Shown here: positions 35,844-44,552 of the stretch, piece after piece | Position numbering within the stretch: position 1 is the stretch's first letter | Layout: every line of letters begins with the position of its first letter | DNA from: Bacteroidetes bacterium UBA2475 | GTDB lineage: Bacteria > Bacteroidota > Bacteroidia > B-17B0 > Aurantibacillaceae | Reading direction: 5' to 3' | DNA length: 64,000 nucleotides | NCBI GenBank assembly: GCA_002342065.1 | Contig: DDPF01000002.1 | Coordinates: 54,800-118,799, forward strand | Made by a program: the position numbers and the translations under genes | The notes under the pieces: model-generated | What the model saw: only the letters and a program-made list of their open reading frames with translations | What the model was told of the DNA's origin: nothing | Databases searched by the model: none

Positions 35844-36074
35844 ATGAAGGTCAGGTCGAAATTATTTTTAGCGATATTATCGGAGGTCCGTGAAGGAATT
35901 ATTGAAGAGCCGTTTTCGGTTGCAGATGTCAGCCATATTTTGGGAACTAGCAACACGTTTTTATGGCAACATTCAATTGATAAGTCAAAAAGTGAACCGG
36001 CAAAGGGTACGGCATATTTTATTAGAGTAAGTCATGGACGTTATAGAATAAACCCTCGGATAAAAGTTATATAA
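35844..36074 (+). CDS. Small protein of unknown function (possible HTH-like)
   Basis: 76 residues. The stretch EPFSVADVSHILGTSNTFLWQHSI has the look of a small helix-turn-helix, and it ends in basic, aromatic residues (YFIRVSHGRYRINPRIKVI) that would suit nucleic-acid binding. I recognise no family. It is first of three same-strand small genes (16-base gap to the next). Confidence 0.6.
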   Translation: MKVRSKLFLAILSEVREGIIEEPFSVADVSHILGTSNTFLWQHSIDKSKSEPAKGTAYFIRVSHGRYRINPRIKVI

Positions 36075-36090
36075 AAAACACTATTACTTA

Positions 36091-36495
36091 ATGGAAGAAA
36101 AATTAGATATAGAAGGTCTGAAAAAATTGACTTTAATGTTTGATGCGCTATTGGTTCAAACGATAAAAAAAGGAATCACGTATGAAGAGTATTTGGAAAT
36201 TAATTCCAATGAAGAATTTTATGGTGAATTTCAGCAGTTGAACTCATGGAATCAACAATATGGTTACACTTTCAATGTATATAATGATCACCTTATAAAT
36301 GACAAGAAACACTTTCATTTTGAAAATAAAGAAAAGATGGTACACTTTAAAATGGATTTTGACGGTAATATTCTCGAAAAAGTTGGTAAGAACGATATTG
36401 ATAGCGGCGTCCACAAGAAGTTGAGGAAATTTCTGAAACAAGAAAGTGTAGTTATAGAATGGAACAAATTGTGGGATAAAAACAATAAGGAATAA
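36091..36495 (+). CDS. Unrecognised soluble protein
   Basis: 134 residues, charged, Tyr/Phe/Asn-rich, no signal peptide and no membrane segment. It ends on a TAA that overlaps the next ATG by one base. Nothing in it identifies a function. Confidence 0.62.
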   Translation: MEEKLDIEGLKKLTLMFDALLVQTIKKGITYEEYLEINSNEEFYGEFQQLNSWNQQYGYTFNVYNDHLINDKKHFHFENKEKMVHFKMDFDGNILEKVGKNDIDSGVHKKLRKFLKQESVVIEWNKLWDKNNKE

Positions 36496-37067
36496 TGAAG
36501 GAATTAGGTATTGGGCTATCTCCAGAAGGAAAATTTAAACAAAAGTTAACCAATAAATTACATAACGGTCTAAGATGTTATGAGATAATTGATGGAGATA
36601 TTACAAGAGTTTCCATTGTGAAAAACCCAGCACATTCTTATAAAGGGAAAATAGTGTCAGAGGAAGAAAGAACGTTTATGGCACCAATATTGGTTCCTGA
36701 CAAAATGATTTATAGAATAAATCCAATCACTGGGGAGCAATACTATATTTATTTTACAGCGGAAGTAATAGAGAAAATTACAACGAAGTACAGAAAGGAA
36801 AATTGGACTGATGAGGAACTAGTTACCTTAGTGCGCATGTACTCTGACTGTAACACCATTAAGGAAATAGCCTTTAGTGTTAATAGAGAAGAAGAGGATG
36901 TTGTCTACAAAATTGAAAATAGTGGTGAGTCATTTGTGCATTTGATACTAGCACTAATGATTAGTAAAAACAAAGAGATGCAAGAAATAACTAAGTTGCT
37001 AAAAATGTCCGAAGCAGAAGTCTTAAATCTTGTAACTCAAATGGGAGGTAAAATAATAAAGAAATGA
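36495..37067 (+). CDS. Unrecognised protein with Myb/SANT-like HTH segment
   Basis: 190 residues. Residues ~108-150 (KENWTDEELVTLVRMYSDCNTIKEIAFSVNREEEDVVYKI) resemble a Trp-anchored Myb/SANT or homeodomain-like three-helix unit. The C-terminal MSEAEVLNLVTQMGG looks like a second helical hairpin of the same kind. The N-terminal ~90 residues are beta-rich. It is coupled to the 134-residue gene by TAATG. It may bind DNA; the link to the two upstream genes is by position only. Confidence 0.62.
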   Translation: MKELGIGLSPEGKFKQKLTNKLHNGLRCYEIIDGDITRVSIVKNPAHSYKGKIVSEEERTFMAPILVPDKMIYRINPITGEQYYIYFTAEVIEKITTKYRKENWTDEELVTLVRMYSDCNTIKEIAFSVNREEEDVVYKIENSGESFVHLILALMISKNKEMQEITKLLKMSEAEVLNLVTQMGGKIIKK

Positions 37068-37209
37068 AGTCGGCAAATAATTGTCGGCCCGTTAATTTAT
37101 TTGTCATCTCGAACTATTTTGTCAAACGGAATTTTTTCTCGAAGTCTGTCCGCTACTATTAGTGTTAACTACATTATAAGGATAATTTTTCCATCTTTAT
37201 TTTTTTATT

Positions 37210-37539
37210 TCAAACCACACCATCTCCCCAGATCTTTACAGTAATATTATCCATTTCTGGAGCCAGTTTTAGCTGGCAGGATAAACGCGAAGTAGGCGTA
37301 ATGTTTGGAAGTGTGTCCAACATCGCATACTCATCATCCGAAATTTCATTTAAGTTCTCAAAACCTTTTAGTATTTCTACATGGCAGGTAGCACAAAGTG
37401 CCATGCCGCCACAGGTTGCTAAAATATCGTAATCGTTGCCTTTAAGAATTTCCATTAAGCTTAAACCCATATCAGTGGGCGCTTCAATAGTTGTAATTGT
37501 ATTATCAGGATTTTGAATATTTATTTTAATGTCTATCAT
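37210..37539 (-). CDS. 2Fe-2S ferredoxin (adrenodoxin/Isc-type)
   Basis: 109 residues. Cluster ligands are Cys43, Cys49, Cys52 (ATCGGMALCATCHVEI) and Cys88 (RLSCQLKL), the CX5CX2C...C spacing of plant/vertebrate-type ferredoxins. YAMLDT is conserved in the adrenodoxin branch. It is a cytoplasmic electron carrier, probably for Fe-S biogenesis or a reductase partner. It lies 5 bases after methylmalonyl-CoA epimerase, and the pair is one transcript. Confidence 0.92.
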   Translation of the reverse strand: MIDIKINIQNPDNTITTIEAPTDMGLSLMEILKGNDYDILATCGGMALCATCHVEILKGFENLNEISDDEYAMLDTLPNITPTSRLSCQLKLAPEMDNITVKIWGDGVV

Positions 37540-37544
37540 AAAAA

Positions 37545-37949
37545 TTATTTTTTTTCTTCGCAGAGTTCAACTAAAACGCCATTGGTAGTTTTTGGATGTA
37601 AAAAACAAATGCGTTTATTATCGGCACCATCTTTTGCGGTTTGGTTGATCAACTCAAAACCTTCTTTTTTTAATCGTTCCATTTCTGCATCTAAATTATC
37701 CACCTCATAAGCAATATGGTGAATGCCCTCTCCTTTTTTTTCAATGAATTTTGCGATGGCACTATTTTCAGAAGTTGCTTCCAATAATTCAATTTTTGTT
37801 TCACCCAACATAAAAAAAGAAGTGCTTACACCTTCTGATGCAACTACTTCTACCTTGTAATGTTCTTTGCCAAATAATTTTTTAAAGAGTTCGTTGCTTT
37901 GGTTTATATCTTTAACAGCAATGCCAATATGTTCAATTTTTTTTATCAT
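37545..37949 (-). CDS. mce: Methylmalonyl-CoA epimerase
   Basis: 134 residues of the glyoxalase/VOC fold. It begins MIKKIEHIGIAVKDINQSNELFKKLFG and has GEGIHHIAYEVDNLDAEMERLKKEGFELI, with metal ligands in HIGIAV, HHIAYEV and the final VLVELCEEK Glu. It interconverts (R)- and (S)-methylmalonyl-CoA in propionate metabolism. The ATG is immediately followed upstream by the MITE-like element at 37951. Confidence 0.93.
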   Translation of the reverse strand: MIKKIEHIGIAVKDINQSNELFKKLFGKEHYKVEVVASEGVSTSFFMLGETKIELLEATSENSAIAKFIEKKGEGIHHIAYEVDNLDAEMERLKKEGFELINQTAKDGADNKRICFLHPKTTNGVLVELCEEKK

Positions 37950-37950
37950 G

Positions 37951-38152
37951 TTAGAGCCTATTTAAATTTTATCTAATTATTTTGTTATCTATCTTTTTGA
38001 CTGCAATATCGTTCCTCCCCACAAGTTGGCTCAAATATACTAAGATATTTGCCCTTCGCCGAAGTAACCAACTTCGCCTGCAAAATTTGCCTCATTTCGT
38101 TCAAAAATATAGAATAACAATTCTAAAATATAAAACTTAAATAGGCTCTTAA
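37951..38152. repeat. MITE-like element with TTAGAGCCTATTTAA terminal inverted repeats
   Basis: The ends ttagagcctatttaaatttt (from 37951) and ...aaaacttaaataggctcttaa (38130-38152) are inverse at 21 of 22 positions, apart from one extra base. Inverse similarity continues inward (gttatctat...tttttga / tcaaaaatatagaataac), giving arms of ~55 bp. TTA/TAA bound it. No ORF lies inside. It fills the whole gap between mce and the J-domain gene and contains the TAA stop of the latter. Confidence 0.8.
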
Positions 38153-39066
38153 TCTTTAGTAAAAAATTTTGTTTCGTCAATTTTCGTAAAACCTTCGTTT
38201 ATTCCACCCTGTAAAGTTAATTCATTAATTGAATTTAAAGCTGTTGCTGTTTTACTTTCAAAAAACTCAGGCTTCTCTTTAAAAGCACCAAATACTTCAA
38301 CTTCTAAAGGCTTAAGCGAATAACTAAATATCAAACCTGTACAATATTTAATGATGAGCGAATCTTCCGGTAATTCATTTATCTGGGCATAAAAACCTTT
38401 TTGAATGTAAGCGCTTCTTATAAATCTTTTTTTTGTAAAAAGACAAACGATCACTTCCTTCCCGGTATTATTTTTAACGGTAAGACTTAGGTCAGCTATT
38501 GTGTCAAATTTATTTCTTCCAAAATAATTGCTGTAGGGCGCATCGCCCATTTTTAGCGAAGTAACTCTTGGCCCTTCAATTTCTTTTTCGGGAATATATT
38601 TTTTCAATTCGGTATTTGCAGGAGAAGCTAAATTCAGGATCAATAAAAAAAGTCCAACCGCAATGGGTGTAGCAAAAAGAATGTATTTAAATTCATTATA
38701 ATGTTTTTTTCCTTCCGTGGCTTGTTTATAGGTCTCTTTTGTTTTTGCATACTTTTTTATATGTTCATCGTAATACTTCCGGCGCTTTAATTCTTTTTCA
38801 TCAAAGCTCCAGGTTTTTGTATTACTGCTTTTTGAAGCAGAGTAATTCTCGTTAATTGTAAGATTATAATCCAAACGGTAATCATACATAGATTTAAGTT
38901 TTGGATCCGATAAAGTTTCGTAAGCTTTTAAAATTTTAGCAAAATGATCTTTACCTACAGGATTTTTATCAGGATGGTATACCTTGGCCAAACGTCTGAA
39001 AGCAGATTTTATTTCAGCGAAACTGGCTCCTGAGTGTACACCTAAAATTTCGTAGTAATTAGCCAA
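38149..39066 (-). CDS. Membrane-anchored J-domain protein
   Basis: 305 residues from TTG 39066, chosen because it gives [10 protein letters not shown], the standard J-domain start. HPD is at 31-33 in KVYHPDKNP, and [13 protein letters not shown] ends the J domain at ~65. A single hydrophobic segment ([20 protein letters not shown], about 128-147) is followed by a 150-residue C-terminal domain I do not recognise. It is not DnaJ proper: the G/F and zinc-finger parts are absent. It may recruit DnaK at the membrane. The stop codon lies inside the MITE-like element. Confidence 0.88.
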   Translation of the reverse strand: MANYYEILGVHSGASFAEIKSAFRRLAKVYHPDKNPVGKDHFAKILKAYETLSDPKLKSMYDYRLDYNLTINENYSASKSSNTKTWSFDEKELKRRKYYDEHIKKYAKTKETYKQATEGKKHYNEFKYILFATPIAVGLFLLILNLASPANTELKKYIPEKEIEGPRVTSLKMGDAPYSNYFGRNKFDTIADLSLTVKNNTGKEVIVCLFTKKRFIRSAYIQKGFYAQINELPEDSLIIKYCTGLIFSYSLKPLEVEVFGAFKEKPEFFESKTATALNSINELTLQGGINEGFTKIDETKFFTKD

Positions 39067-39093
39067 AACCTAAAAATTTAATTATAGAATCGT

Positions 39094-40536
39094 TTATAAT
39101 TTTACGCAAACATTTTTTGGTTCGGTAAAAAAATCCAAAGCCTCAAAGCCGCCTTCTCTGCCAACGCCGCTGGCTTTAACACCTCCAAATGGCGTTCGCA
39201 GATCGCGCAACAACCAGCAGTTTATCCAGACAATACCGGCGTGTAAATTATTTGCAATTTTGTGCGCACGGGTTAAATTTTGTGTCCACACAATACTTGC
39301 TAATCCGTAAACGGTTGAATTGGCCATCATCAATGCTTCTTCTTCTGTATCAAAAGGGGTGATGGTAACTACAGGACCAAAAATTTCTTCCTGGTTAGTG
39401 CGGCAATCATATTTAAGACCTTCAATAATAGTTGGTTCAATATAATAACCGTTGCTTAGATCACCTTTTAAATTAAGTTGGTTGCCGCCGCAAAGTATTT
39501 TCCCACCTTCCTGTTTTGCGAGTTCTATATAACTTAATATTTTTTCCTGGTGGGGTTTAGAAACAATGGCGCCTACTTTTGTTTTGTCATCTAAAGGATC
39601 TCCAACACTAAGCTCTTTTGTTTTTGCAACAAAGTCAGTTTTAAATTTATCGTAAATTTTACGTTCCACAAAAATACGCGAGCCGCATAAACAAATTTGT
39701 CCTTGATTTGCGAAAGAAGAATTTAAAGTAGTAGCCAACATTTTATCATAATCGCAATCAGCAAAAATGATGTTTGGATTTTTACCACCGAGCTCTAAAG
39801 ATAATTTTTTAAACATGGGAGCGGCGATACTTGCAATGCTTTTGCCTGTAGCTGTTCCACCTGTGAAAGAGATCAATGGAATATCTTTATGGCTAACAAT
39901 AGCGTTACCAACTTTAGCGCCCAGACCATGCACAATGTTTAAAACACCGGCAGGCAAGCCAGCTTCAATACATATTTCAGATAATAAAAATGCGGTCATA
40001 GGTGTTATTTCAGAGGGCTTTGCAACTACCGTGCAACCGGCAGCTAAAGCCGGTGCAATTTTCCAACTGAATAAATATAACGGCAAATTCCACGGAGAGA
40101 TACAACCCGCTACGCCAACAGGTTGACGAACAGTATAATTAATTGCAGTTTCTTCCATACTATGCGCATGAGAAGCATAATGCAAAATGCCGGTACCATA
40201 AAAATGAAAATTAGCAGCAGCGCGTGGAATGTCAACTGTTTTAGCAAGCTTCAACGGTTTGCCATTATCAATACTTTCGGCAAGCGCTAATTTGTCTAAA
40301 TTTTTTTCTATTAATGCAGCGATCTTTAAAAGATAAGAAGAACGTTTTTCTTTAGAAGTAATACTCCATTCTTTAAATGCATTTTTTGCGGCAGCGTAAG
40401 CTAACTCAACATCTTTTTCGTCGCTATCCGGTATATGCGAATAAACCTTACCTGTAGATGGATTAAAATTGTCTAAATATTTTTTTGAAACAGGTTCGGT
40501 TAAGGCGCCGTTTATATAGTTTTTTATCTGTTGCAT
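39094..40536 (-). CDS. Aldehyde dehydrogenase family protein
   Basis: 480 residues from ATG 40536 (MQQIKNYINGALTEP); the open frame extends 49 codons further but overlaps the next gene and shows no ALDH sequence. Motifs: SPWNLPLYLFSWKIAPALAAGCTVVAKPSE (NAD/substrate), FTGGTATGKSIA, LELGGKNPNIIF with the general-base Glu, and FANQGQICLCGSR with the nucleophile Cys. EEIFGPVVTITPF and FGGVKASGVGREGG complete it. It is closest in look to aminomuconate/hydroxymuconic semialdehyde and betaine-aldehyde type enzymes; the exact substrate is open. Confidence 0.92.
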   Translation of the reverse strand: MQQIKNYINGALTEPVSKKYLDNFNPSTGKVYSHIPDSDEKDVELAYAAAKNAFKEWSITSKEKRSSYLLKIAALIEKNLDKLALAESIDNGKPLKLAKTVDIPRAAANFHFYGTGILHYASHAHSMEETAINYTVRQPVGVAGCISPWNLPLYLFSWKIAPALAAGCTVVAKPSEITPMTAFLLSEICIEAGLPAGVLNIVHGLGAKVGNAIVSHKDIPLISFTGGTATGKSIASIAAPMFKKLSLELGGKNPNIIFADCDYDKMLATTLNSSFANQGQICLCGSRIFVERKIYDKFKTDFVAKTKELSVGDPLDDKTKVGAIVSKPHQEKILSYIELAKQEGGKILCGGNQLNLKGDLSNGYYIEPTIIEGLKYDCRTNQEEIFGPVVTITPFDTEEEALMMANSTVYGLASIVWTQNLTRAHKIANNLHAGIVWINCWLLRDLRTPFGGVKASGVGREGGFEALDFFTEPKNVCVKL

Positions 40537-40585
40537 ATCTTCTGAAAATGACACTAAAGATACGAAACAAAAAAAACTGTAGCAA

Positions 40586-40960
40586 TTAAATTTTAGAGAT
40601 AAAACAGTTCCGGATCTTGCTGTCAGGGTCCTTGAAAGGCCCGTCGGCCCTCGAAAAGAATTCAATACCCGGTTCGCAACCAAAAGACACCATTTTGATG
40701 CTTTCTTTAATGCCGTTATTTATAATTTGAAGCTCGTTTAAAATTTGTTTTGCTAATTCAGAATGGATCAGGCCCAATTCGATGAACGACCATCTTTCTT
40801 TTAACTCAAAACAGATCTTAAGTTTTTTGCTGATCAAATGATCTTCATAAGGCTGTAATAAAAATGAGTTTACCGCTTCTTTTAAAAAAGGGATCCTGAA
40901 AATAGTTTTCTGGATGTCGGCCAATAGATCAAATCGCTGTAAAATTTCTTTTTGTTCCAT
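40586..40960 (-). CDS. Unrecognised cytoplasmic protein
   Basis: 124 residues. Mostly helical, no signal, ends SFGCEPGIEFFSRADGPFKDPDSKIRNCFISKI. It starts 12 bases downstream of the 148-residue membrane protein gene and ends 49 bases before the aldehyde dehydrogenase ATG. It may be co-transcribed with both; function unknown. Confidence 0.62.
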   Translation of the reverse strand: MEQKEILQRFDLLADIQKTIFRIPFLKEAVNSFLLQPYEDHLISKKLKICFELKERWSFIELGLIHSELAKQILNELQIINNGIKESIKMVSFGCEPGIEFFSRADGPFKDPDSKIRNCFISKI

Positions 40961-40972
40961 AATTATTTTTTT

Positions 40973-41419
40973 TTAAAATTTTAATAATAATGATGCGCCA
41001 TTTATTTTTTTATTAAATGGAGTCTGAGGAGAGGAAAGGGCTAAGGATAATTTTTGCTCTTTGTGCTTCTTGTCTTTTTTTAATATACAAAATGTACTAA
41101 AAACTATTGTGGCAAGTCCGAATGATATATCAACTGCTTGCAGATCTTTTTCTTTGTGGTTAAAAGTGCCTAAGGTGAGTTGTATTGCGCCGGTAATAAT
41201 TCCAAAACCTGCATTACTTTTTTCTTTATGGCGCTTAAGATTTATATAGTTCATAGTGTTCATAGATGCATTAATAGTTGAGAAGATCAGGGTTCCTGAA
41301 AACCTGTCAAATTTATTACTACTCGATGATCCAATCGACATGTTGCTAAGGCCCAGATCAATTGTTTGAGCTTTTACACTTATGCAAAGCAAGGCAAATA
41401 TTAGAGTTAAGTTTTTCAT
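40973..41419 (-). CDS. Secreted/membrane protein of unknown function
   Basis: 148 residues. Signal peptide MKNLTLIFALLCISVKAQ, then three to four weakly hydrophobic segments and Ser-rich loops (SNMSIGSSSSNKF). Nothing identifies it. The ATG overlaps the stop of the CDP-alcohol phosphatidyltransferase by one base. Confidence 0.6.
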   Translation of the reverse strand: MKNLTLIFALLCISVKAQTIDLGLSNMSIGSSSSNKFDRFSGTLIFSTINASMNTMNYINLKRHKEKSNAGFGIITGAIQLTLGTFNHKEKDLQAVDISFGLATIVFSTFCILKKDKKHKEQKLSLALSSPQTPFNKKINGASLLLKF

Positions 41420-41985
41420 TATAATTTAAAAATTGAGTTTACGTCCACACGAAAAGTTTTCATTTTAAAAATGATCAATGCAACTTCAAATTGCGCAATT
41501 AATCCCCAAACAAACATGCTGTAAAAAATGATCTCTGCATTTTCTCCTAATAATATTTGCAATACCGACAAAGTTAAAAGTACAGCCCAGGCTTTTGCAG
41601 CATAAGTGTGTAAAGCTAAAGCGCTATTAAATTTTAAATAACCATATAGCTGTAAAAAGATCTCAGAGGCCAACAAAATAAAAAGCGCGGTTGCATGCGA
41701 TCTTACAAACGAATTTTCCATCACCAGCAGAACATATAAAAGTGTTAACCAAAAAATGGTGTCAACTCTGCTATCTAATTGGCGTAAATGGGTTGAATCT
41801 ATTTTTAACTTTCGTGCAATGATACCATCAAACACATCGCTTAAAACGGCAAAAATTACAAGCAGACTTACCGTGATGGGATCTTGTAATTGTTTAAAGA
41901 TGGCAACGAAAATAAAATACACAGCAATTAACAACCTGCTATAAACTAAGAGGTAAGGCATTTGATTTAAAATTTTTGTTTTCAT
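41419..41985 (-). CDS. CDP-alcohol phosphatidyltransferase-like membrane protein
   Basis: 188 residues with about five transmembrane segments. The CDP-OH-P motif is present as SDVFDGIIARKLKIDSTHLRQLDSRVD: the four Asp residues and Ala-Arg are in place. The Gly that normally follows eight residues after AR is Leu here (HLR). The enzyme would transfer a phosphatidyl group from CDP-diacylglycerol to an alcohol, or the reverse. The short length and the missing Gly leave activity uncertain. Confidence 0.8.
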   Translation of the reverse strand: MKTKILNQMPYLLVYSRLLIAVYFIFVAIFKQLQDPITVSLLVIFAVLSDVFDGIIARKLKIDSTHLRQLDSRVDTIFWLTLLYVLLVMENSFVRSHATALFILLASEIFLQLYGYLKFNSALALHTYAAKAWAVLLTLSVLQILLGENAEIIFYSMFVWGLIAQFEVALIIFKMKTFRVDVNSIFKL

Positions 41986-42145
41986 ATTTAGTTTTTTTTC
42001 TTAGTCAAAATTATCGCATTAAAAAATCAAGCCCTTACGGCCTATTACAGGCACTTTTTTTTGATCATTAAAAATCACTTTAAAAGCCCCGGAAAGTCTA
42101 TTAACACAAGAATAATTGCAATAAACGCAAGTGTTTTTTGTTGAA

Positions 42146-42176
42146 TTTGCTTTTTTTACTAAAAACGCTATCTTTA
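42146..42176 (+). promoter_or_regulatory. Candidate promoter of the HTH protein gene
   Basis: TTTG (42146-42149), exactly 19 bases, then TATCTTTA (42169-42176), one mismatch from TAnnTTTG. The -7 box is 20 bases before the ATG at 42197. Confidence 0.5.
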
Positions 42177-42196
42177 TCTCTATAAATCATTGAATT

Positions 42197-43210
42197 ATGC
42201 CTGTTAAAAAAGAAAAAAAAGTAGGTAAAGAAAACCTGCTTATACAAAACCATTTTATAACCAAATTCAAAGAGATAATTCCGCCAAGTGTTGGTTTGGC
42301 TGAAGAAATTGCTGATGTTTTAGACGTGAGCATTGATAGCGCTTATCGCAGGATAAGAGGGGAAACTGAATTGACGATCGAAGAGGTATATAAGATCTCC
42401 AAAAAATATGCAATAAGTCTTGATGAAGTTTTCAGTAATCAAAACGATACGGTTACTTTTTCGTACACCAAATTAACAGACAGCGAAAAGAATTTTGAAA
42501 CTTATTTGCTCAGGATCTTATCACATCTTAAAGCCATAAATAAATTTGAGGACAGAAAAATTTATTATGTAGCCGAAGAGATCCCTATTTTTTATTCTTT
42601 TTTCTCAAAAAAATTAACCGATTTTAAATTATTTTATTGGCAGCGCAGCGTTTTAAATATTCCCACATACCAACAACAAAAATTTGAGTGGGGAATTGTA
42701 CCACAAAATCTAATTGATATTGCGCATGATGTTTATAAAGAATATCTAACTATACCAAGTTCTGAAATTTGGACAGCCGAAACTGTTTTAACAGGTTTAA
42801 AACAAATTCAGTTTTATTACGACAGCGGTATAGTTTCATCTGCCCACGCAACCGAATTACTTTCAGAATACAGGTTAATGATAGACCTGATATTGAAGAA
42901 TGCGGAAAGCAGCAGAAAGAATATCAGCGATAAATCGGATACTTTCTCTTTATATAACAGCGAAGTGGTGTTAGGTACCAATTGTATTTATGTTGTAATG
43001 GGTGAAACAACCTATTCTTATATTTCGTTCAATACAATGAATTCGTTAACTACAAATAACCCACAATTTTGTGAAGAGACAGAACACTGGGTTAGGAATC
43101 TAGAGAAAAAAAGCACTTTGATAAGCGGCGTTTCTGAGAAACAGCGTTACCAGTTCTTTAGTGGCATGTATAAAAATATAGATGATTGTTTGGCGAGGGT
43201 GAAAGGGTAA
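42197..43210 (+). CDS. XRE-like helix-turn-helix protein
   Basis: 337 residues. Residues ~30-80 (VGLAEEIADVLDVSIDSAYRRIRGETELTIEEVYKISKKYAISLDEVF) form an XRE/lambda-repressor-like HTH. The remaining ~250 residues are helical and aromatic without a recognised ligand domain. This architecture is found as a bacteroidete transcription factor family of unknown effector. The flavoprotein gene follows without a gap, so the two share a transcript. Confidence 0.72.
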   Translation: MPVKKEKKVGKENLLIQNHFITKFKEIIPPSVGLAEEIADVLDVSIDSAYRRIRGETELTIEEVYKISKKYAISLDEVFSNQNDTVTFSYTKLTDSEKNFETYLLRILSHLKAINKFEDRKIYYVAEEIPIFYSFFSKKLTDFKLFYWQRSVLNIPTYQQQKFEWGIVPQNLIDIAHDVYKEYLTIPSSEIWTAETVLTGLKQIQFYYDSGIVSSAHATELLSEYRLMIDLILKNAESSRKNISDKSDTFSLYNSEVVLGTNCIYVVMGETTYSYISFNTMNSLTTNNPQFCEETEHWVRNLEKKSTLISGVSEKQRYQFFSGMYKNIDDCLARVKG

Positions 43211-44413
43211 TTGAAAAAAACAATTTCTATAATTGGCGGCGGGGCCAGTGCTATTATTTTAGCTTGCGAGTTAGATCCAAAAAAATATTCTGTTTCAATT
43301 TTTGAAAAAAATACTGCATTAGGAAGAAAATTTTTAGTGGCCGGAGATGGAGGTTTGAACTTAACCCATTCGGAGAATGAAAAAGAATTTATTTCAAGGT
43401 ACACGCCAAACGATTTTCTAAAAAAAGCATTTTCACATTTTTCTAATAAAGATCTTATTGCCTGGATAAATAAATTGGGCGTTGAAACCTTTGTGGGTAG
43501 TAGCGGACGCGTATTTCCAAAAAAAGGAATAAAACCCATTGATGTTTTAAATGCGATGGAAGAAGAATTAAAAAATCAAGCGGTAAAAATAAATTTTAAA
43601 CATGAGTGGCAAGGTTTTTCTGAAACAAATGAATTGATCTTTAAAACAGCAGCCGGCACTAAAAAAATAAAAAGTGATCTTACAGTTTTTTGTTTGGGCG
43701 GTGCCAGTTGGCCGGTAACAGGCAGCAAAGGAGATTGGTTAGAGATCTTTGAAGAAAAAAATATTAAGGTTATACCTTTTAGCGCCAGCAATTGTAGTTT
43801 TAAAATTGAATGGCCAAAGAACATAATTAAAAGTATTGAAGGAAAACCATTAAAAAATATTTCAGTAAAATGTAATAATAAGATCCATTTTGGTGAAGTT
43901 GTAATTACCTCCGGGGGGCTTGAAGGGAGTGGGATCTATCCTTTAAGTCCGCAAATAAGAGAAGAATTAAATAAAAAAAATGAAGCAAAAATTTTCATTG
44001 ATCTTAAACCTGATCTTTCTTTTGATGAAATGATAGAACGCATTTCTAAACCTTCATCCAAATTATCTTATACCGAAAATTTAGTAAAACAACTTAATTT
44101 AAACAAGACGCAAATAGTGTTACTAAAATCTAAACTCGGAAAAAGTGATTTTTTAGACCCGATCACACTTGTTAACAATTTAAAGAATTTTGAATTGACC
44201 ATTTCTTCATTAGGACCAATTGAAGATGCAATTTCTACAGTTGGTGGAATTTCTTTGAATGAGATCTCAGAAAATTTTGAATTAAAAAAAATGAAGAATA
44301 ATTTTGTGATCGGTGAAATGCTCGACTGCGACGCGCCTACAGGAGGTTACTTACTTCAATCGTGTTTTAGTATGGGTAAATTTTTGGCCAATCATTTAAA
44401 TGATCGCGTTTAA
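43211..44413 (+). CDS. HI0933/BaiN-like FAD-dependent oxidoreductase
   Basis: 400 residues from TTG directly after the preceding stop. The FAD Rossmann motif IIGGGASAI is at 7-15. NLTHSEN and FLVAGDGGLNLTH are typical of the HI0933 family. VFCLGGASWPVTGSKGD is in the middle, and MLDCDAPTGGYLLQSCFSMGKFLANHL at the end closes the FAD site. These flavoproteins are thought to reduce unknown substrates; BaiN was proposed in bile-acid chemistry, which need not apply here. Confidence 0.88.
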   Translation: MKKTISIIGGGASAIILACELDPKKYSVSIFEKNTALGRKFLVAGDGGLNLTHSENEKEFISRYTPNDFLKKAFSHFSNKDLIAWINKLGVETFVGSSGRVFPKKGIKPIDVLNAMEEELKNQAVKINFKHEWQGFSETNELIFKTAAGTKKIKSDLTVFCLGGASWPVTGSKGDWLEIFEEKNIKVIPFSASNCSFKIEWPKNIIKSIEGKPLKNISVKCNNKIHFGEVVITSGGLEGSGIYPLSPQIREELNKKNEAKIFIDLKPDLSFDEMIERISKPSSKLSYTENLVKQLNLNKTQIVLLKSKLGKSDFLDPITLVNNLKNFELTISSLGPIEDAISTVGGISLNEISENFELKKMKNNFVIGEMLDCDAPTGGYLLQSCFSMGKFLANHLNDRV

Positions 44414-44495
44414 AGAGATGTTAAATTTCTGAATTTTAAATTTACGTTTAGCCTCTAAAAGCATCTTTTTTTTAACTTTTTAACGGTTTAAAACT

Positions 44496-44529
44496 TTTGT
44501 ATTATATAAAGTCTAATACTCTATATTTG
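44496..44529 (+). promoter_or_regulatory. Candidate promoter of the enoyl-CoA hydratase gene
   Basis: TTTG (44496-44499), 22 bases, then TATATTTG (44522-44529), an exact TAnnTTTG match, 23 bases before the ATG at 44553. Confidence 0.5.
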
Positions 44530-44552
44530 CTCAGTTTATAATTAAAAATAAT

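Noticed and set aside
40537..40683. 49-residue N-terminal extension of aldehyde dehydrogenase
   Set aside because: It overlaps the 124-residue gene on the same strand and shows no ALDH or signal sequence; ATG at 40536 matches family starts.
41986..42145. tRNA or small RNA in the gap before the HTH gene
   Set aside because: No cloverleaf arms or TTCRA loop; only AT-rich sequence and the promoter at 42146.
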